This document shows, in pieces, positions 1 to 6,366 of a DNA stretch of 8,009 nucleotides (position 1 is the stretch's first letter; each line of letters opens with the position of its first letter). Source of the DNA: Clostridia bacterium. Its GTDB lineage: Bacteria; Bacillota; Clostridia; Saccharofermentanales; Saccharofermentanaceae. The position numbers and the translations under genes were made by a program. The notes under the pieces were generated by a model. That model was not told the origin of the DNA and did no database searches. It worked only from the letters and a program-made list of their open reading frames with translations. Location: NCBI GenBank assembly GCA_017881645.1, contig JADGQQ010000028.1, positions 1-8,009 of the forward strand, in the 5' to 3' direction.

Positions 1-6
1 CATAGG

Positions 7-12
7 TATAAT
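7..12 (+). promoter_or_regulatory. -10 element of the tRNA-Leu promoter
   Basis: A perfect TATAAT lies at 7-12, about 45 bases before the mature tRNA. Transcription would start near 18-20 and give a leader of roughly 40 bases, removed by tRNA 5' processing. The matching -35 element falls outside the window, so this is only half of a promoter. The leader contains a run of six C (31-36 region) but no hairpin that I can support. Confidence 0.55.
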
Positions 13-56
13 AACTCTTGCTGTTAAGCACCCCCCTCGATTCCCTTACTGGATTT

Positions 57-139
57 GCGGTCGTGGCGGAATTGGCAGACGCGCACGTTTGAGGGGCGTG
101 TGGGAGACCGTACGGGTTCAAGTCCCGTCGACCGCACCA
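57..139 (+). tRNA. tRNA-Leu, anticodon GAG
   Basis: The full cloverleaf can be drawn. The acceptor stem GCGGTCG (57-63) pairs with CGACCGC (129-135), followed by discriminator A136 and an encoded CCA at 137-139. The D-arm region contains the usual AATTGGCAGAC. The anticodon stem CACGT (84-88) pairs with GCGTG (96-100), closed by a T-G wobble, and the seven-base loop TTGAGGG puts GAG at 91-93, which reads CUC and CUU leucine codons. A class II variable arm follows, then a T-arm with stem ACGGG/CCCGT around TTCAAGT. The length of 83 bases, the variable arm and the discriminator A fit leucine. It is a single gene with its own promoter and terminator and is probably unrelated to the downstream operon. 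Confidence 0.97.
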
Positions 140-146
140 GATAAAG

Positions 147-178
147 AAAGCAGACACTGCGAAGTGGCTGCTTTTTTT
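147..178 (+). terminator. Rho-independent terminator of tRNA-Leu
   Basis: AAAGCAG (147-153) pairs with CTGCTTT (168-174), and after one A-G mismatch CACT (155-158) pairs with AGTG (163-166) around a GCGA loop. The 3' arm runs into seven T at 172-178. A stem of this strength with a T-tract directly after the tRNA is a standard intrinsic terminator and separates the tRNA from the symporter operon. Confidence 0.9.
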
Positions 179-262
179 ATTGTGAAATTCCGTATACGAC
201 AAATTACATAGTCCAATTTACATTCCGCACGCATAATATATGAATATTGCACAAATAGGTAC

Positions 263-290
263 TTGCTTCTTAAAAACTCTCTGCTATGAT
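263..290 (+). promoter_or_regulatory. Promoter of the symporter-paaK operon
   Basis: TTGCTT at 263-268 serves as -35 and TATGAT at 285-290 as -10, with a 16-base spacer. TG at 282-283 one base before the -10 makes it an extended -10 promoter. The predicted start near 296-300 gives a leader of about 50 bases before ATG 349. An AT-rich stretch lies upstream. This is the best promoter candidate in the window apart from the one for the tRNA. Confidence 0.65.
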
Positions 291-329
291 AAAAAAGTAG
301 CACCGCAATGCGGTTGTTATTCAATTTGA

Positions 330-341
330 GTCCGAAAGGAC
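330..341 (+). promoter_or_regulatory. GNRA hairpin holding the symporter ribosome binding site
   Basis: GTCC (330-333), GAAA (334-337) and GGAC (338-341) form a four-pair hairpin with a GNRA-type tetraloop. The likely Shine-Dalgarno AAAGGA (335-340) lies in the loop and 3' arm, eight bases before ATG 349. A second small hairpin, CCGC-AAT-GCGG (303-313), sits upstream in the leader. Folding could partly mask the ribosome site. Whether this matters in the cell is inference. Confidence 0.4.
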
Positions 342-348
342 AAGAAGG

Positions 349-2001
349 ATGGTAGGGAGTATGGTTTGGCTAAATGTACTGTTTATCGGGGTGTTTTTTC
401 TGGTTACAATCGCTATTGGCATCTATGCCAGGCGGCACACGAAAAGTGTCGGATCTTTTGTCCTTGGCGGACGTTCCGTCGGCCCCTGGCTGACAGCTTT
501 TGCTTATGGCACGACGTATTTTTCCGCAGTCGTATTTATTGGATATGCGGGACAGTTTGGATGGTCGTTCGGGTTGTCAACGGTTTGGATCGGTCTGGGA
601 AATGCCTTTATCGGAAGCTTTCTGGTCTGGAAGGTGATGGGCCGGAGAACGCGCATCATGACCAAACACCTGGAAGCGACGACAATGCCGGAGTATTTTG
701 GCAAGCGATACAACAGTAAGTCGCTGAAAATTGCAGCGAGTGCTATCGTTTTTGTTTTTCTGATTCCCTATTCTGCATCTGTGTTTAATGGACTATCGTA
801 TTTGTTCACGACCGCTCTCGGTCTGGATAATATGAGATACGGATTTGAGATGGTCATCATCGGCATGAGCCTTCTGACTGCCGCCTATGTTATTCTCGGA
901 GGCTACATGTCTACGGCAATCAATGACTTCTTTCAGGGCGTGATTATGCTGGTCGGCGTCATTCTGGTGGCTGCTTTCGTCCTGCATGCGCATGGAGGAC
1001 TTATGAATTCTTTGGCCGGGCTGTCACAGTATACGGCACCGGACGGCAAGATCCTCGGTGTCTATGTATCCTTCTTCGGACCTCAGCCGCTGAATCTTCT
1101 GGGAGTCGTTATCCTGACTTCGCTTGGAGCGTGGGGTCTTCCGCAGATGGTTCACAAGTTCTATGCAATTAAGGACGAGAAATCGATTCAGACCGGTACG
1201 ATTATTTCCACCGTATTTGCACTTGTCATTGCCGGCGGTTCGTACTTTATCGGAAGTTTCGGACGCCTTTTTGTAGATAGTGCTGAAGTTCCCTCAAAAA
1301 TTCCTTTTGACCGGATTGTGCCTACAATGCTCATGGATAAAGCCATCCCGGCCATTCTGTTAGCGGTGGTGGTCGTTCTGGTTCTGTCTGCATCCATGTC
1401 AACACTTTCTTCACTCGTCCTTACATCCAGTTCAACGCTCACACTGGACTTTATCGACGGTACCGTTGTCAAATCTCTGACGGAAAAGAAGAAGGTTCTC
1501 TGGATCCGCATTCTGATCGCTTGTTTCATCATCATTTCGATGTCATTGGCGATTTTTGCATATCAAACAGGAAACCTCTATATAACGAAACTGATGTCCA
1601 TTTCGTGGGGAGCACTTGCAGGATCTTTCCTGGCTCCGTTCCTTTATGGACTATTCTGGAAAAAAGTGACGCGCGTTGCCGTTTGGACAAACTTCGGCTG
1701 CGGTGTCGGCATCACATTAGTTCATCTGGTGCTGTCAAATGCAGTTCTTTTCAAGATTCATCTGCCTGCGTTCCTTGACCTGGCAGCCATTGCAGCAAAG
1801 CATCCGGAGTTCCCGATCAATATTGCCTCACCGATTAATGCCGGTGCTTTCGCAATGATTTTCGGTCTGATCGTCGTGCCGGTTGTATCGCTGCTTACAC
1901 CGAAACTGGACAAGAAGATTGTGGATCATGCATTTGAAGGATATGACATCGCGGTTGCCGCAAGCCAGAAAAAGATCCTGCCTGCGGACGAAGTTATTTG
2001 A
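349..2001 (+). CDS. Sodium:solute symporter family protein (candidate aromatic-acid importer)
   Basis: The 550-residue product is a multi-span membrane protein of the SSS family, which couples Na+ entry to solute uptake. Hydrophobic helices alternate with short charged loops from about residue 7 to 530. Family signs are the GGRSVGPW stretch near residue 40 before the second helix region, GGY near residue 185, and A-S-M-S-T-L-S-S near 348-355. There S351/T352 line up with the sodium-binding Ser/Thr pair of PutP (alignment by eye). The length is usual for SSS members. ATG 349 has AAAGGA eight bases upstream; ATG 361 is a possible alternative but its upstream GGGAG sits too close. The gene is followed after 12 bases by paaK, so the solute is plausibly an arylacetate. 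Bacterial phenylacetate permeases of the SSS family are known, but the substrate here is inferred from context only. Confidence 0.88.
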   Translation: MVGSMVWLNVLFIGVFFLVTIAIGIYARRHTKSVGSFVLGGRSVGPWLTAFAYGTTYFSAVVFIGYAGQFGWSFGLSTVWIGLGNAFIGSFLVWKVMGRRTRIMTKHLEATTMPEYFGKRYNSKSLKIAASAIVFVFLIPYSASVFNGLSYLFTTALGLDNMRYGFEMVIIGMSLLTAAYVILGGYMSTAINDFFQGVIMLVGVILVAAFVLHAHGGLMNSLAGLSQYTAPDGKILGVYVSFFGPQPLNLLGVVILTSLGAWGLPQMVHKFYAIKDEKSIQTGTIISTVFALVIAGGSYFIGSFGRLFVDSAEVPSKIPFDRIVPTMLMDKAIPAILLAVVVVLVLSASMSTLSSLVLTSSSTLTLDFIDGTVVKSLTEKKKVLWIRILIACFIIISMSLAIFAYQTGNLYITKLMSISWGALAGSFLAPFLYGLFWKKVTRVAVWTNFGCGVGITLVHLVLSNAVLFKIHLPAFLDLAAIAAKHPEFPINIASPINAGAFAMIFGLIVVPVVSLLTPKLDKKIVDHAFEGYDIAVAASQKKILPADEVI

Positions 2002-2013
2002 GGAGATAGGAAC

Positions 2014-3315
2014 ATGATTTGGAATACAGCCGAGACCTTGCCCAGAAAAGACATAGAGGAGTTACAACTCAATCGACTGCGCTGGCAGGTGGAGTATGCA
2101 TACGATCATGTTCCTTTTTATCACGAAAAGCTCGATTCGATCGGGTTGAAACCATCACATATTCAGTCGTTGAATGATCTTCAGAAGATTCCATTCACAG
2201 TTAAGGATGACCTTCGTGACAATTATCCCACCGGGTTATTCGCAGTGCCGAACCGTGAAATCGTTCGGTTTCACGGCTCTTCAGGAACAACCGGTAAGCC
2301 GATCGTTGTGGGGTACACGCGCAATGACATGGAGAATTGGACCGAATGCTGTGCCCGGATGGTCAGTGCTGCAGGCGTCACTTGTGAAGATACGGCGCAG
2401 GTTGCTTTCGGATACGGATTGTTTACCGGCGGGTTCGGCCTTCATTACGGACTCGAACGTGTCGGCGTATCCGTAATTCCGATTTCTTCAGGGAACTCGG
2501 AACGGCAGCTCATGTTCATGAAAGATCTGCAGACGACCGTGCTGATCGCAACGCCGTCCTATGTTCTGCATCTTACGGAAATCATGGAAGAAATGGGAAT
2601 TGCAAAGGAAGACCTCTATCTGAAGACGGGACTGTTCGGAGGCGAAGGCCATACACCGGAGATGCGTGAACTCATTGAAGCCCGCATGGGTATCAACGAC
2701 ACGCAGAATTACGGACTGACGGAGCTTTGCGGTCCCGGCGTCTCCTACGAATGCCTGCATCATACGGGCATGCATATCAACGAGGATTTTTTCATTGCTG
2801 AAATCATTGACCCGAAAACCGGCGAAGTTCTTCCTGAGGGAAGTACAGGCGAGATTGTGTTTACAACGCTGACCAAAGAAGGCATCCCTATGCTGCGATA
2901 TCGTACGAAGGATATAACAAGACTGTTCTATGAACCCTGTGCATGCGGCAGAACACACACACGCATGGATCTGATCATGGGACGCTCCGACGACATGATG
3001 ATCATCCGCGGTGTAAATGTGTTCCCGTCACAGGTGGAAGCAGTTCTCATGGGCATTGAAGGCATTGGACAGCAGTATCAGCTGATTGTCACCACAGAGA
3101 AATTCATGGATCGCATTGAAGTACAGGTTGAACTCCATGACGGCGGCATTCTGGACAGCTATTCGAACCTCGAGAAATTAACGAATGAGATTCGTCATAA
3201 GATTAAGACGGTTCTTCAAATCGACGTCAAAGTAACCCTGCTGAATCCCAAAACGCTTGAACGCACTGCAGGCAAATCCAAGAGAGTTGTCGACTTGCGA
3301 TCGAAAGCATTCTAA
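2014..3315 (+). CDS. paaK: Phenylacetate-CoA ligase (AMP-forming)
   Basis: The 433-residue cytoplasmic enzyme joins phenylacetate or a related aryl acid to CoA at the cost of ATP to AMP, and belongs to the ANL adenylate-forming superfamily. The family hallmarks occur in order: the phosphate loop HGSSGTTGKP at residues 87-96, the YGLTE motif at 233-237, the ribose-binding Asp near D300 in RTKDIT, the hinge region RGVNVFPSQ at 332-340, and the C-terminal GKSKR at 420-424 with the catalytic lysine (K421 or K423). The length matches PaaK. A CACGR motif lies between D300 and the hinge, as is common in this family. AGGAG at 2001-2005 overlaps the end of the symporter stop codon and lies eight bases before ATG 2014, so the two genes are cotranscribed. 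The neighbouring iorAB genes point to aryl-acetyl-CoA as the shared intermediate. The exact aryl group (phenyl, hydroxyphenyl or indolyl) is not decided by the sequence. Confidence 0.94.
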   Translation: MIWNTAETLPRKDIEELQLNRLRWQVEYAYDHVPFYHEKLDSIGLKPSHIQSLNDLQKIPFTVKDDLRDNYPTGLFAVPNREIVRFHGSSGTTGKPIVVGYTRNDMENWTECCARMVSAAGVTCEDTAQVAFGYGLFTGGFGLHYGLERVGVSVIPISSGNSERQLMFMKDLQTTVLIATPSYVLHLTEIMEEMGIAKEDLYLKTGLFGGEGHTPEMRELIEARMGINDTQNYGLTELCGPGVSYECLHHTGMHINEDFFIAEIIDPKTGEVLPEGSTGEIVFTTLTKEGIPMLRYRTKDITRLFYEPCACGRTHTRMDLIMGRSDDMMIIRGVNVFPSQVEAVLMGIEGIGQQYQLIVTTEKFMDRIEVQVELHDGGILDSYSNLEKLTNEIRHKIKTVLQIDVKVTLLNPKTLERTAGKSKRVVDLRSKAF

Positions 3316-3347
3316 TTCGAGAAGTCAACGGTTCTCTTCTGATAAAC

Positions 3348-3376
3348 CTTAGAGAAAAGGGTGTCTGTGATATACT
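3348..3376 (+). promoter_or_regulatory. Probable promoter for iorAB
   Basis: TATACT at 3371-3376 is preceded by TG at 3368-3369, which makes an extended -10 element. A poor -35 (CTTAGA, 3348-3353) lies 17 bases upstream. Initiation near 3383 would give a leader of about 30 bases to TTG 3416. The 100-base gap after paaK has no convincing terminator, so iorAB may be read both from this promoter and by read-through from the symporter-paaK operon. Confidence 0.45.
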
Positions 3377-3399
3377 GTTTTTTGGACAGAAAAACAAGT

Positions 3400-3407
3400 A
3401 AAGGTGG
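3400..3407 (+). promoter_or_regulatory. Ribosome binding site that fixes the iorA start
   Basis: AAAGGTGG at 3400-3407 is followed by an eight-base spacer and TTG at 3416. The upstream in-frame GTG at 3404 lies inside this Shine-Dalgarno element and has no ribosome site of its own, so TTG 3416 is the better start. Confidence 0.7.
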
Positions 3408-3415
3408 GATTCTTT

Positions 3416-5188
3416 TTGAAGCAAATCCTTTTGGGCAATGAGGCAATTGCGCGTGGTGCGTATGAAGCGGGTGTGAAGCTTGTATCTTCATATCCGGGTA
3501 CGCCGAGTACAGAAATAACGGAATCCATTGTGCAGTATGAGAGAATTTACTGCGAGTGGGCTACGAATGAAAAAGTAGGGGCCGAAGTAGCTGTTGGCGC
3601 TTCCATTCGCGGAGCGCGCGCATTGACGTGTATGAAGCATGTCGGTGTGAATGTAGCCGCCGATCCGCTTTTCACAGCCAGCTATATCGGTGTTAACGGA
3701 GGCCTTGTCTTTGTGGCTGCGGATGACCCCGGCATGCACAGCTCACAGAACGAGCAGGACAGCCGGAATTATGCCCGTGCTGCAAAAGTACCGATGTTCG
3801 AGCCGTCTGACAGTCAGGAATGCAAAGACTATCTTAAGAAAGCTTATGAAATCTCCGAACAATATGACACTCCTGTCATGCTCCGTCTCCATACACGCGT
3901 ATCGCATTCGCGGTCGGTTGTGGAACTCGAGGATCCTCAGGACATTGTCATCAGACCCTATGTCAAAAATGTTGACAAATATGTCATGATGCCTGGCATG
4001 GCCATCAAACGCCACGTAATTGTTGAAGACAGAATGGTCCGATTGGCACAGGATTCATCCGCTGATATAGATTCGGTTGGATTGCATACGATTACAATAA
4101 AGTCCCAAAAACTGGGAATCATCACAGCAGGCGCGGCATACCAGTATGTCGCAGATGCACTGCCGGATGCCAGTATTTTGAAGCTGGGAATGATTTGGCC
4201 GCTGCCTCAGGATTTGATTCGATCCTTCGCATCAAAAGTTGACCGTCTCGTAATTGTTGAAGAACTGGACCCTTTTCTTGAGACGGAAATCAAAGCAATG
4301 GGCCTTATATGCGAAGGAAAGTCCTTGTTTACATTGCAGGGAGAATATTCAGCGAAGATGATCCGCACGGCACTTACCGGCGAACCGAATCCTGCGAGTG
4401 TGGTTTCTCAGGAGATTCTTCCTGTGGCGCCCGCACGGCCGCCTGTTATGTGCGCCGGCTGCCCCCATAAGGGACTGTTTCTGGCGCTTTCCCGTCTGCG
4501 CGTTCAGGTCACGGGAGATATCGGCTGCTATACACTCGGCGCACTGCCGCCAATGGCGGCTATGGATGCCTGCGTCTGCATGGGCGCATCCATTGGTATG
4601 GCGCATGGCTTTGACAAAGCGACGGACGGAGAGGCTTCCACGCACACCGTGAGTGTCATCGGAGACTCAACCTTTATGCATTCCGGTGTCACAAACCTGA
4701 TCAACGCAGTCTACAATCAGAGCCGGATTACAGTTGTTATTCTGGATAATTCAATCACAGGAATGACGGGACACCAGCAGAATCCGACGACGGGTCTGGA
4801 TATTCGTCTTCGGTCCGCACCGTCCATTAACCTTGAGGAACTTTGCCGGAGCATCGGAGTAACATCGATTCGAATCCTTGATCCGGTTGATTCGCGTTTA
4901 TGCCAGACCGTCATCAGGGAAGAACTGGAGAAGGACACGGTTTCCGTCGTGATTGCCCGCCGGCCTTGTGCACTGATACCCGTCGGCAAAGGCAAAAAAG
5001 AAGACCGTACCGTCGTTAACAAGGACAAATGTACGGCTTGCGGCTCATGCATTCGCATGATGTGTCCGGCCCTTACGGAAGGTCCTGACAAGAAACCGAT
5101 CATTGACTGGGACATTTGTAACGCCTGCGGGCTTTGTATGAACTTATGCGCTTTCGGAGCTTTGACCAAAGGAGGGAGAAAATCATGA
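3416..5188 (+). CDS. iorA: Indolepyruvate:ferredoxin oxidoreductase, alpha subunit
   Basis: IorA is the thiamine-diphosphate and iron-sulfur subunit of the enzyme that interconverts arylpyruvate plus CoA with aryl-acetyl-CoA plus CO2, using ferredoxin. From TTG 3416 the product has 590 residues, usual for IorA, and begins MKQILLGNEAIARGAYEAG as family members do. The N-terminal pyruvate-oxidoreductase-like domain has SSYPGTPSTE at 24-33. The C-terminal thiamine-diphosphate domain has CAGCPHKG at 346-353, GDS at 416-418 and an N445...TGMTGHQ run ending near 454. Two 4Fe-4S motifs end the protein: C539, C542, C545 and C550 followed by Pro (C-x2-C-x2-C-x4-C-P), and C568, C571, C574 and C578. All expected cofactor residues are present. 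The stop overlaps the iorB start by four bases, which supports translational coupling. A longer version from GTG 3404 would add four residues (MGFF) and is less likely. Confidence 0.95.
   Translation: MKQILLGNEAIARGAYEAGVKLVSSYPGTPSTEITESIVQYERIYCEWATNEKVGAEVAVGASIRGARALTCMKHVGVNVAADPLFTASYIGVNGGLVFVAADDPGMHSSQNEQDSRNYARAAKVPMFEPSDSQECKDYLKKAYEISEQYDTPVMLRLHTRVSHSRSVVELEDPQDIVIRPYVKNVDKYVMMPGMAIKRHVIVEDRMVRLAQDSSADIDSVGLHTITIKSQKLGIITAGAAYQYVADALPDASILKLGMIWPLPQDLIRSFASKVDRLVIVEELDPFLETEIKAMGLICEGKSLFTLQGEYSAKMIRTALTGEPNPASVVSQEILPVAPARPPVMCAGCPHKGLFLALSRLRVQVTGDIGCYTLGALPPMAAMDACVCMGASIGMAHGFDKATDGEASTHTVSVIGDSTFMHSGVTNLINAVYNQSRITVVILDNSITGMTGHQQNPTTGLDIRLRSAPSINLEELCRSIGVTSIRILDPVDSRLCQTVIREELEKDTVSVVIARRPCALIPVGKGKKEDRTVVNKDKCTACGSCIRMMCPALTEGPDKKPIIDWDICNACGLCMNLCAFGALTKGGRKS
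5168..5176 (+). promoter_or_regulatory. Ribosome binding site that fixes the iorB start
   Basis: AAAGGAGGG at 5168-5176 lies within the last codons of iorA, eight bases before ATG 5185. It is a near-perfect Shine-Dalgarno and makes 5185 the start in preference to the earlier in-frame ATG 5134, which lies inside the iron-sulfur coding part of iorA. Confidence 0.8.
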
Positions 5189-5838
5189 CAAATCATGTTT
5201 CACCCCCGGTTTCTCCGGCTAAAACCACGGATAAATCTCTGGAATCCCTCCGGATGAACATTGCACTCGCCGGTGTAGGCGGCCAGGGCACGCTCGTTGC
5301 GGGCAAACTGCTGGGCACAGTTGCAATCAAGCTCGGGTTGGATGTTAAAGTATCAGAAGTACACGGAATGAGCCAGCGAGGCGGATCCGTAATCACATAT
5401 GTCAGAATGGGATCGAAAGTATTTTCGCCGATCATTGAGGCGGGCACGGCAGACTTCTGTCTGGCATTCGAAGAACTCGAAGCCCTGCGCTGGTCCGGTC
5501 TTCTTAAGACGTCGGGAACGATGATCATAAACAGCCAGAAAATCCGGCCGCTTCCGGTTCTGATGGGAAAAGCGCAATATCCGCAGGAAATTCGCAGCGT
5601 AATTGAGTCCGCAGCGGACGGAAAAGCGCGCATTATTGAGATAGATGCTCTGGCAGCAGCACTTACTGCGGGAAGTCCGCGGGCTGTAAATATGGTCATG
5701 CTGGGTGCACTTTCCATTTTTACGGATATCCCTCTGGATTATTGGGAAGAATCAGTGATGGAAGTATTTGCAGGAAAACCAAAACTCATTCCGATTAACC
5801 TGCAGGCTTTTCATTTTGGGCGCGACTTGGTTCGATAA
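5185..5838 (+). CDS. iorB: Indolepyruvate:ferredoxin oxidoreductase, beta subunit
   Basis: IorB is the gamma-type domain of 2-oxoacid:ferredoxin oxidoreductases and completes the enzyme with IorA in the cytoplasm. The family signature appears as MNIALAGVGGQGT at residues 24-36, followed by EVHGMSQRGGSV at 58-69. From ATG 5185 the protein has 217 residues, slightly long for IorB because about 23 residues, rich in Pro, Ser and Thr, precede the usual N terminus. A start at ATG 5254 would remove this extension but has no good ribosome site, whereas 5185 has a strong one. The ATG overlaps the iorA stop as ATGA, as expected for subunits made in fixed ratio. The C-terminal part keeps the ordinary domain core (PRAVNMVMLG near 165-174). 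Confidence 0.94.
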   Translation: MTNHVSPPVSPAKTTDKSLESLRMNIALAGVGGQGTLVAGKLLGTVAIKLGLDVKVSEVHGMSQRGGSVITYVRMGSKVFSPIIEAGTADFCLAFEELEALRWSGLLKTSGTMIINSQKIRPLPVLMGKAQYPQEIRSVIESAADGKARIIEIDALAAALTAGSPRAVNMVMLGALSIFTDIPLDYWEESVMEVFAGKPKLIPINLQAFHFGRDLVR

Positions 5839-5844
5839 ATACGA

Positions 5845-5850
5845 TATAAT
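5845..5850 (+). promoter_or_regulatory. Possible -10 element upstream of the ACT gene
   Basis: A perfect TATAAT begins seven bases after the iorB stop codon. I find no good -35 at 16-18 bases; TTGGTT at 5827-5832 is only 12 bases away. If used, transcription would begin near 5857, just before the weak hairpin and T-tract that follow. It may simply be an AT-rich spacer. Confidence 0.35.
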
Positions 5851-5864
5851 TCATATAAAGGCTG

Positions 5865-5885
5865 CGAAAGGCCGCTTCGTTTTTT
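5865..5885 (+). terminator. Weak intrinsic terminator or attenuator after iorB
   Basis: CGAA (5865-5868) pairs with TTCG (5876-5879) around a seven-base loop, followed by six T at 5880-5885. A G-T pair may extend the stem. The stem is short for a full terminator, so partial termination after iorB is more likely than a complete stop. Confidence 0.4.
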
Positions 5886-5890
5886 CAACA

Positions 5891-5910
5891 ATTCATGAAA
5901 GCAGATGAAT
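5891..5910 (+). repeat. Short inverted repeat in the ACT gene leader
   Basis: ATTCAT (5891-5896) and ATGAAT (5905-5910) are perfect inverted copies eight bases apart. They lie between the T-tract and the ribosome binding site of the ACT gene. They could form an RNA hairpin or an operator, or be chance in an AT-rich spacer. Confidence 0.35.
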
Positions 5911-5918
5911 CGTCTATG

Positions 5919-5926
5919 AAGGAGGT
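5919..5926 (+). promoter_or_regulatory. Ribosome binding site that fixes the ACT gene start
   Basis: AAGGAGGT at 5919-5926 is a perfect Shine-Dalgarno. With AAGGAGG counted to 5925 the spacer to ATG 5935 is nine bases, whereas the in-frame TTG at 5929 would be only three bases away. ATG 5935 is therefore the start. Confidence 0.85.
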
Positions 5927-5934
5927 TTTTGCAA

Positions 5935-6366
5935 ATGCTAGTCAAACAAATCAATGTTTTTCTGGAAAACCAGTCGGGAAGACTTGCTGAGGTGACACGT
6001 ACACTGGGCGAGAATGATATCGACATCCGGGCGTTATACATTGCCGATACGACGGAATACGGCATTCTTCGCATGATTCTGGATAAGCCGGACAAGGCGG
6101 TGGAAGTTCTGACCGCTTCCGGTTTTACCGTCAGCAGTACACCTGTCATCGCCATTGCCATAGAGGATAAACCGGGTACGCTGGATCATGCTCTTTCCAT
6201 ATTTTCCGAAGGTTCACTTTCCCTTGAATATCTATACGCCTATGTCGGAAGAACTTCGGACGATGCTGTCGTCGTCATACGTGTCCAGGATCCCCAGATG
6301 GCTCTCATAAAGCTTGAGGAATCGGGTATCCGCGTACTTTCTTCCGAGGAGGTTTACGGCATCTGA
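5935..6366 (+). CDS. Tandem ACT-domain protein, likely amino-acid-sensing regulator
   Basis: The 143-residue protein consists of almost nothing but two ACT domains. The first (about residues 1-67) begins with VKQINVFLENQSGRLAEV and the second (about 68-143) with TPVIAIAIEDKPGTLDHAL. Both have the typical strand followed by a Gly-rich turn and Leu before the first helix, where ACT domains bind small ligands between subunits. There is no catalytic or DNA-binding domain, so it is a stand-alone ACT protein similar to those often found beside paaK and ior genes. By analogy with other ACT proteins it probably binds an amino acid, here plausibly an aromatic one, and acts on a partner protein. Ligand and partner are inference. 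Its stop codon overlaps the start of the PLP enzyme gene. Confidence 0.87.
   Translation: MLVKQINVFLENQSGRLAEVTRTLGENDIDIRALYIADTTEYGILRMILDKPDKAVEVLTASGFTVSSTPVIAIAIEDKPGTLDHALSIFSEGSLSLEYLYAYVGRTSDDAVVVIRVQDPQMALIKLEESGIRVLSSEEVYGI

Noticed and set aside
57..139. tRNA-Leu as an integration site of a mobile element
   Set aside because: There is no integrase, no repeated copy of the tRNA 3' end, and the downstream genes are metabolic with uniform style.
191..198. Perfect palindrome CGTATACG upstream of the symporter promoter
   Set aside because: It is only eight bases, its flanks are not symmetric about the same centre, and it lies about 65 bases before the -35, so chance is likely.
118..324. 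68-codon open frame on the - strand between the tRNA and the symporter
   Set aside because: It overlaps the 3' end of the tRNA, its terminator and the symporter promoter, and its translation shows no recognisable domain.
179..348. T-box or amino-acid riboswitch before the symporter
   Set aside because: The transcribed leader is only about 50 bases and has no T-box sequence or specifier stem; only two small hairpins are visible.
2488..2958. 156-codon open frame on the - strand inside paaK
   Set aside because: It is antisense to a well-conserved part of PaaK and has no domain-like pattern; it looks like a coding shadow.
3319..3340. Hairpins GAGAA/TTCTC and AGAAG/CTTCT after paaK as a terminator
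   Set aside because: Only five AT-rich pairs form, the two foldings compete, and no T-tract follows, so an intrinsic terminator is not supported.
4717..5196. 159-codon open frame on the - strand across the end of iorA
   Set aside because: It runs opposite the iron-sulfur cluster coding region and matches no recognised family.
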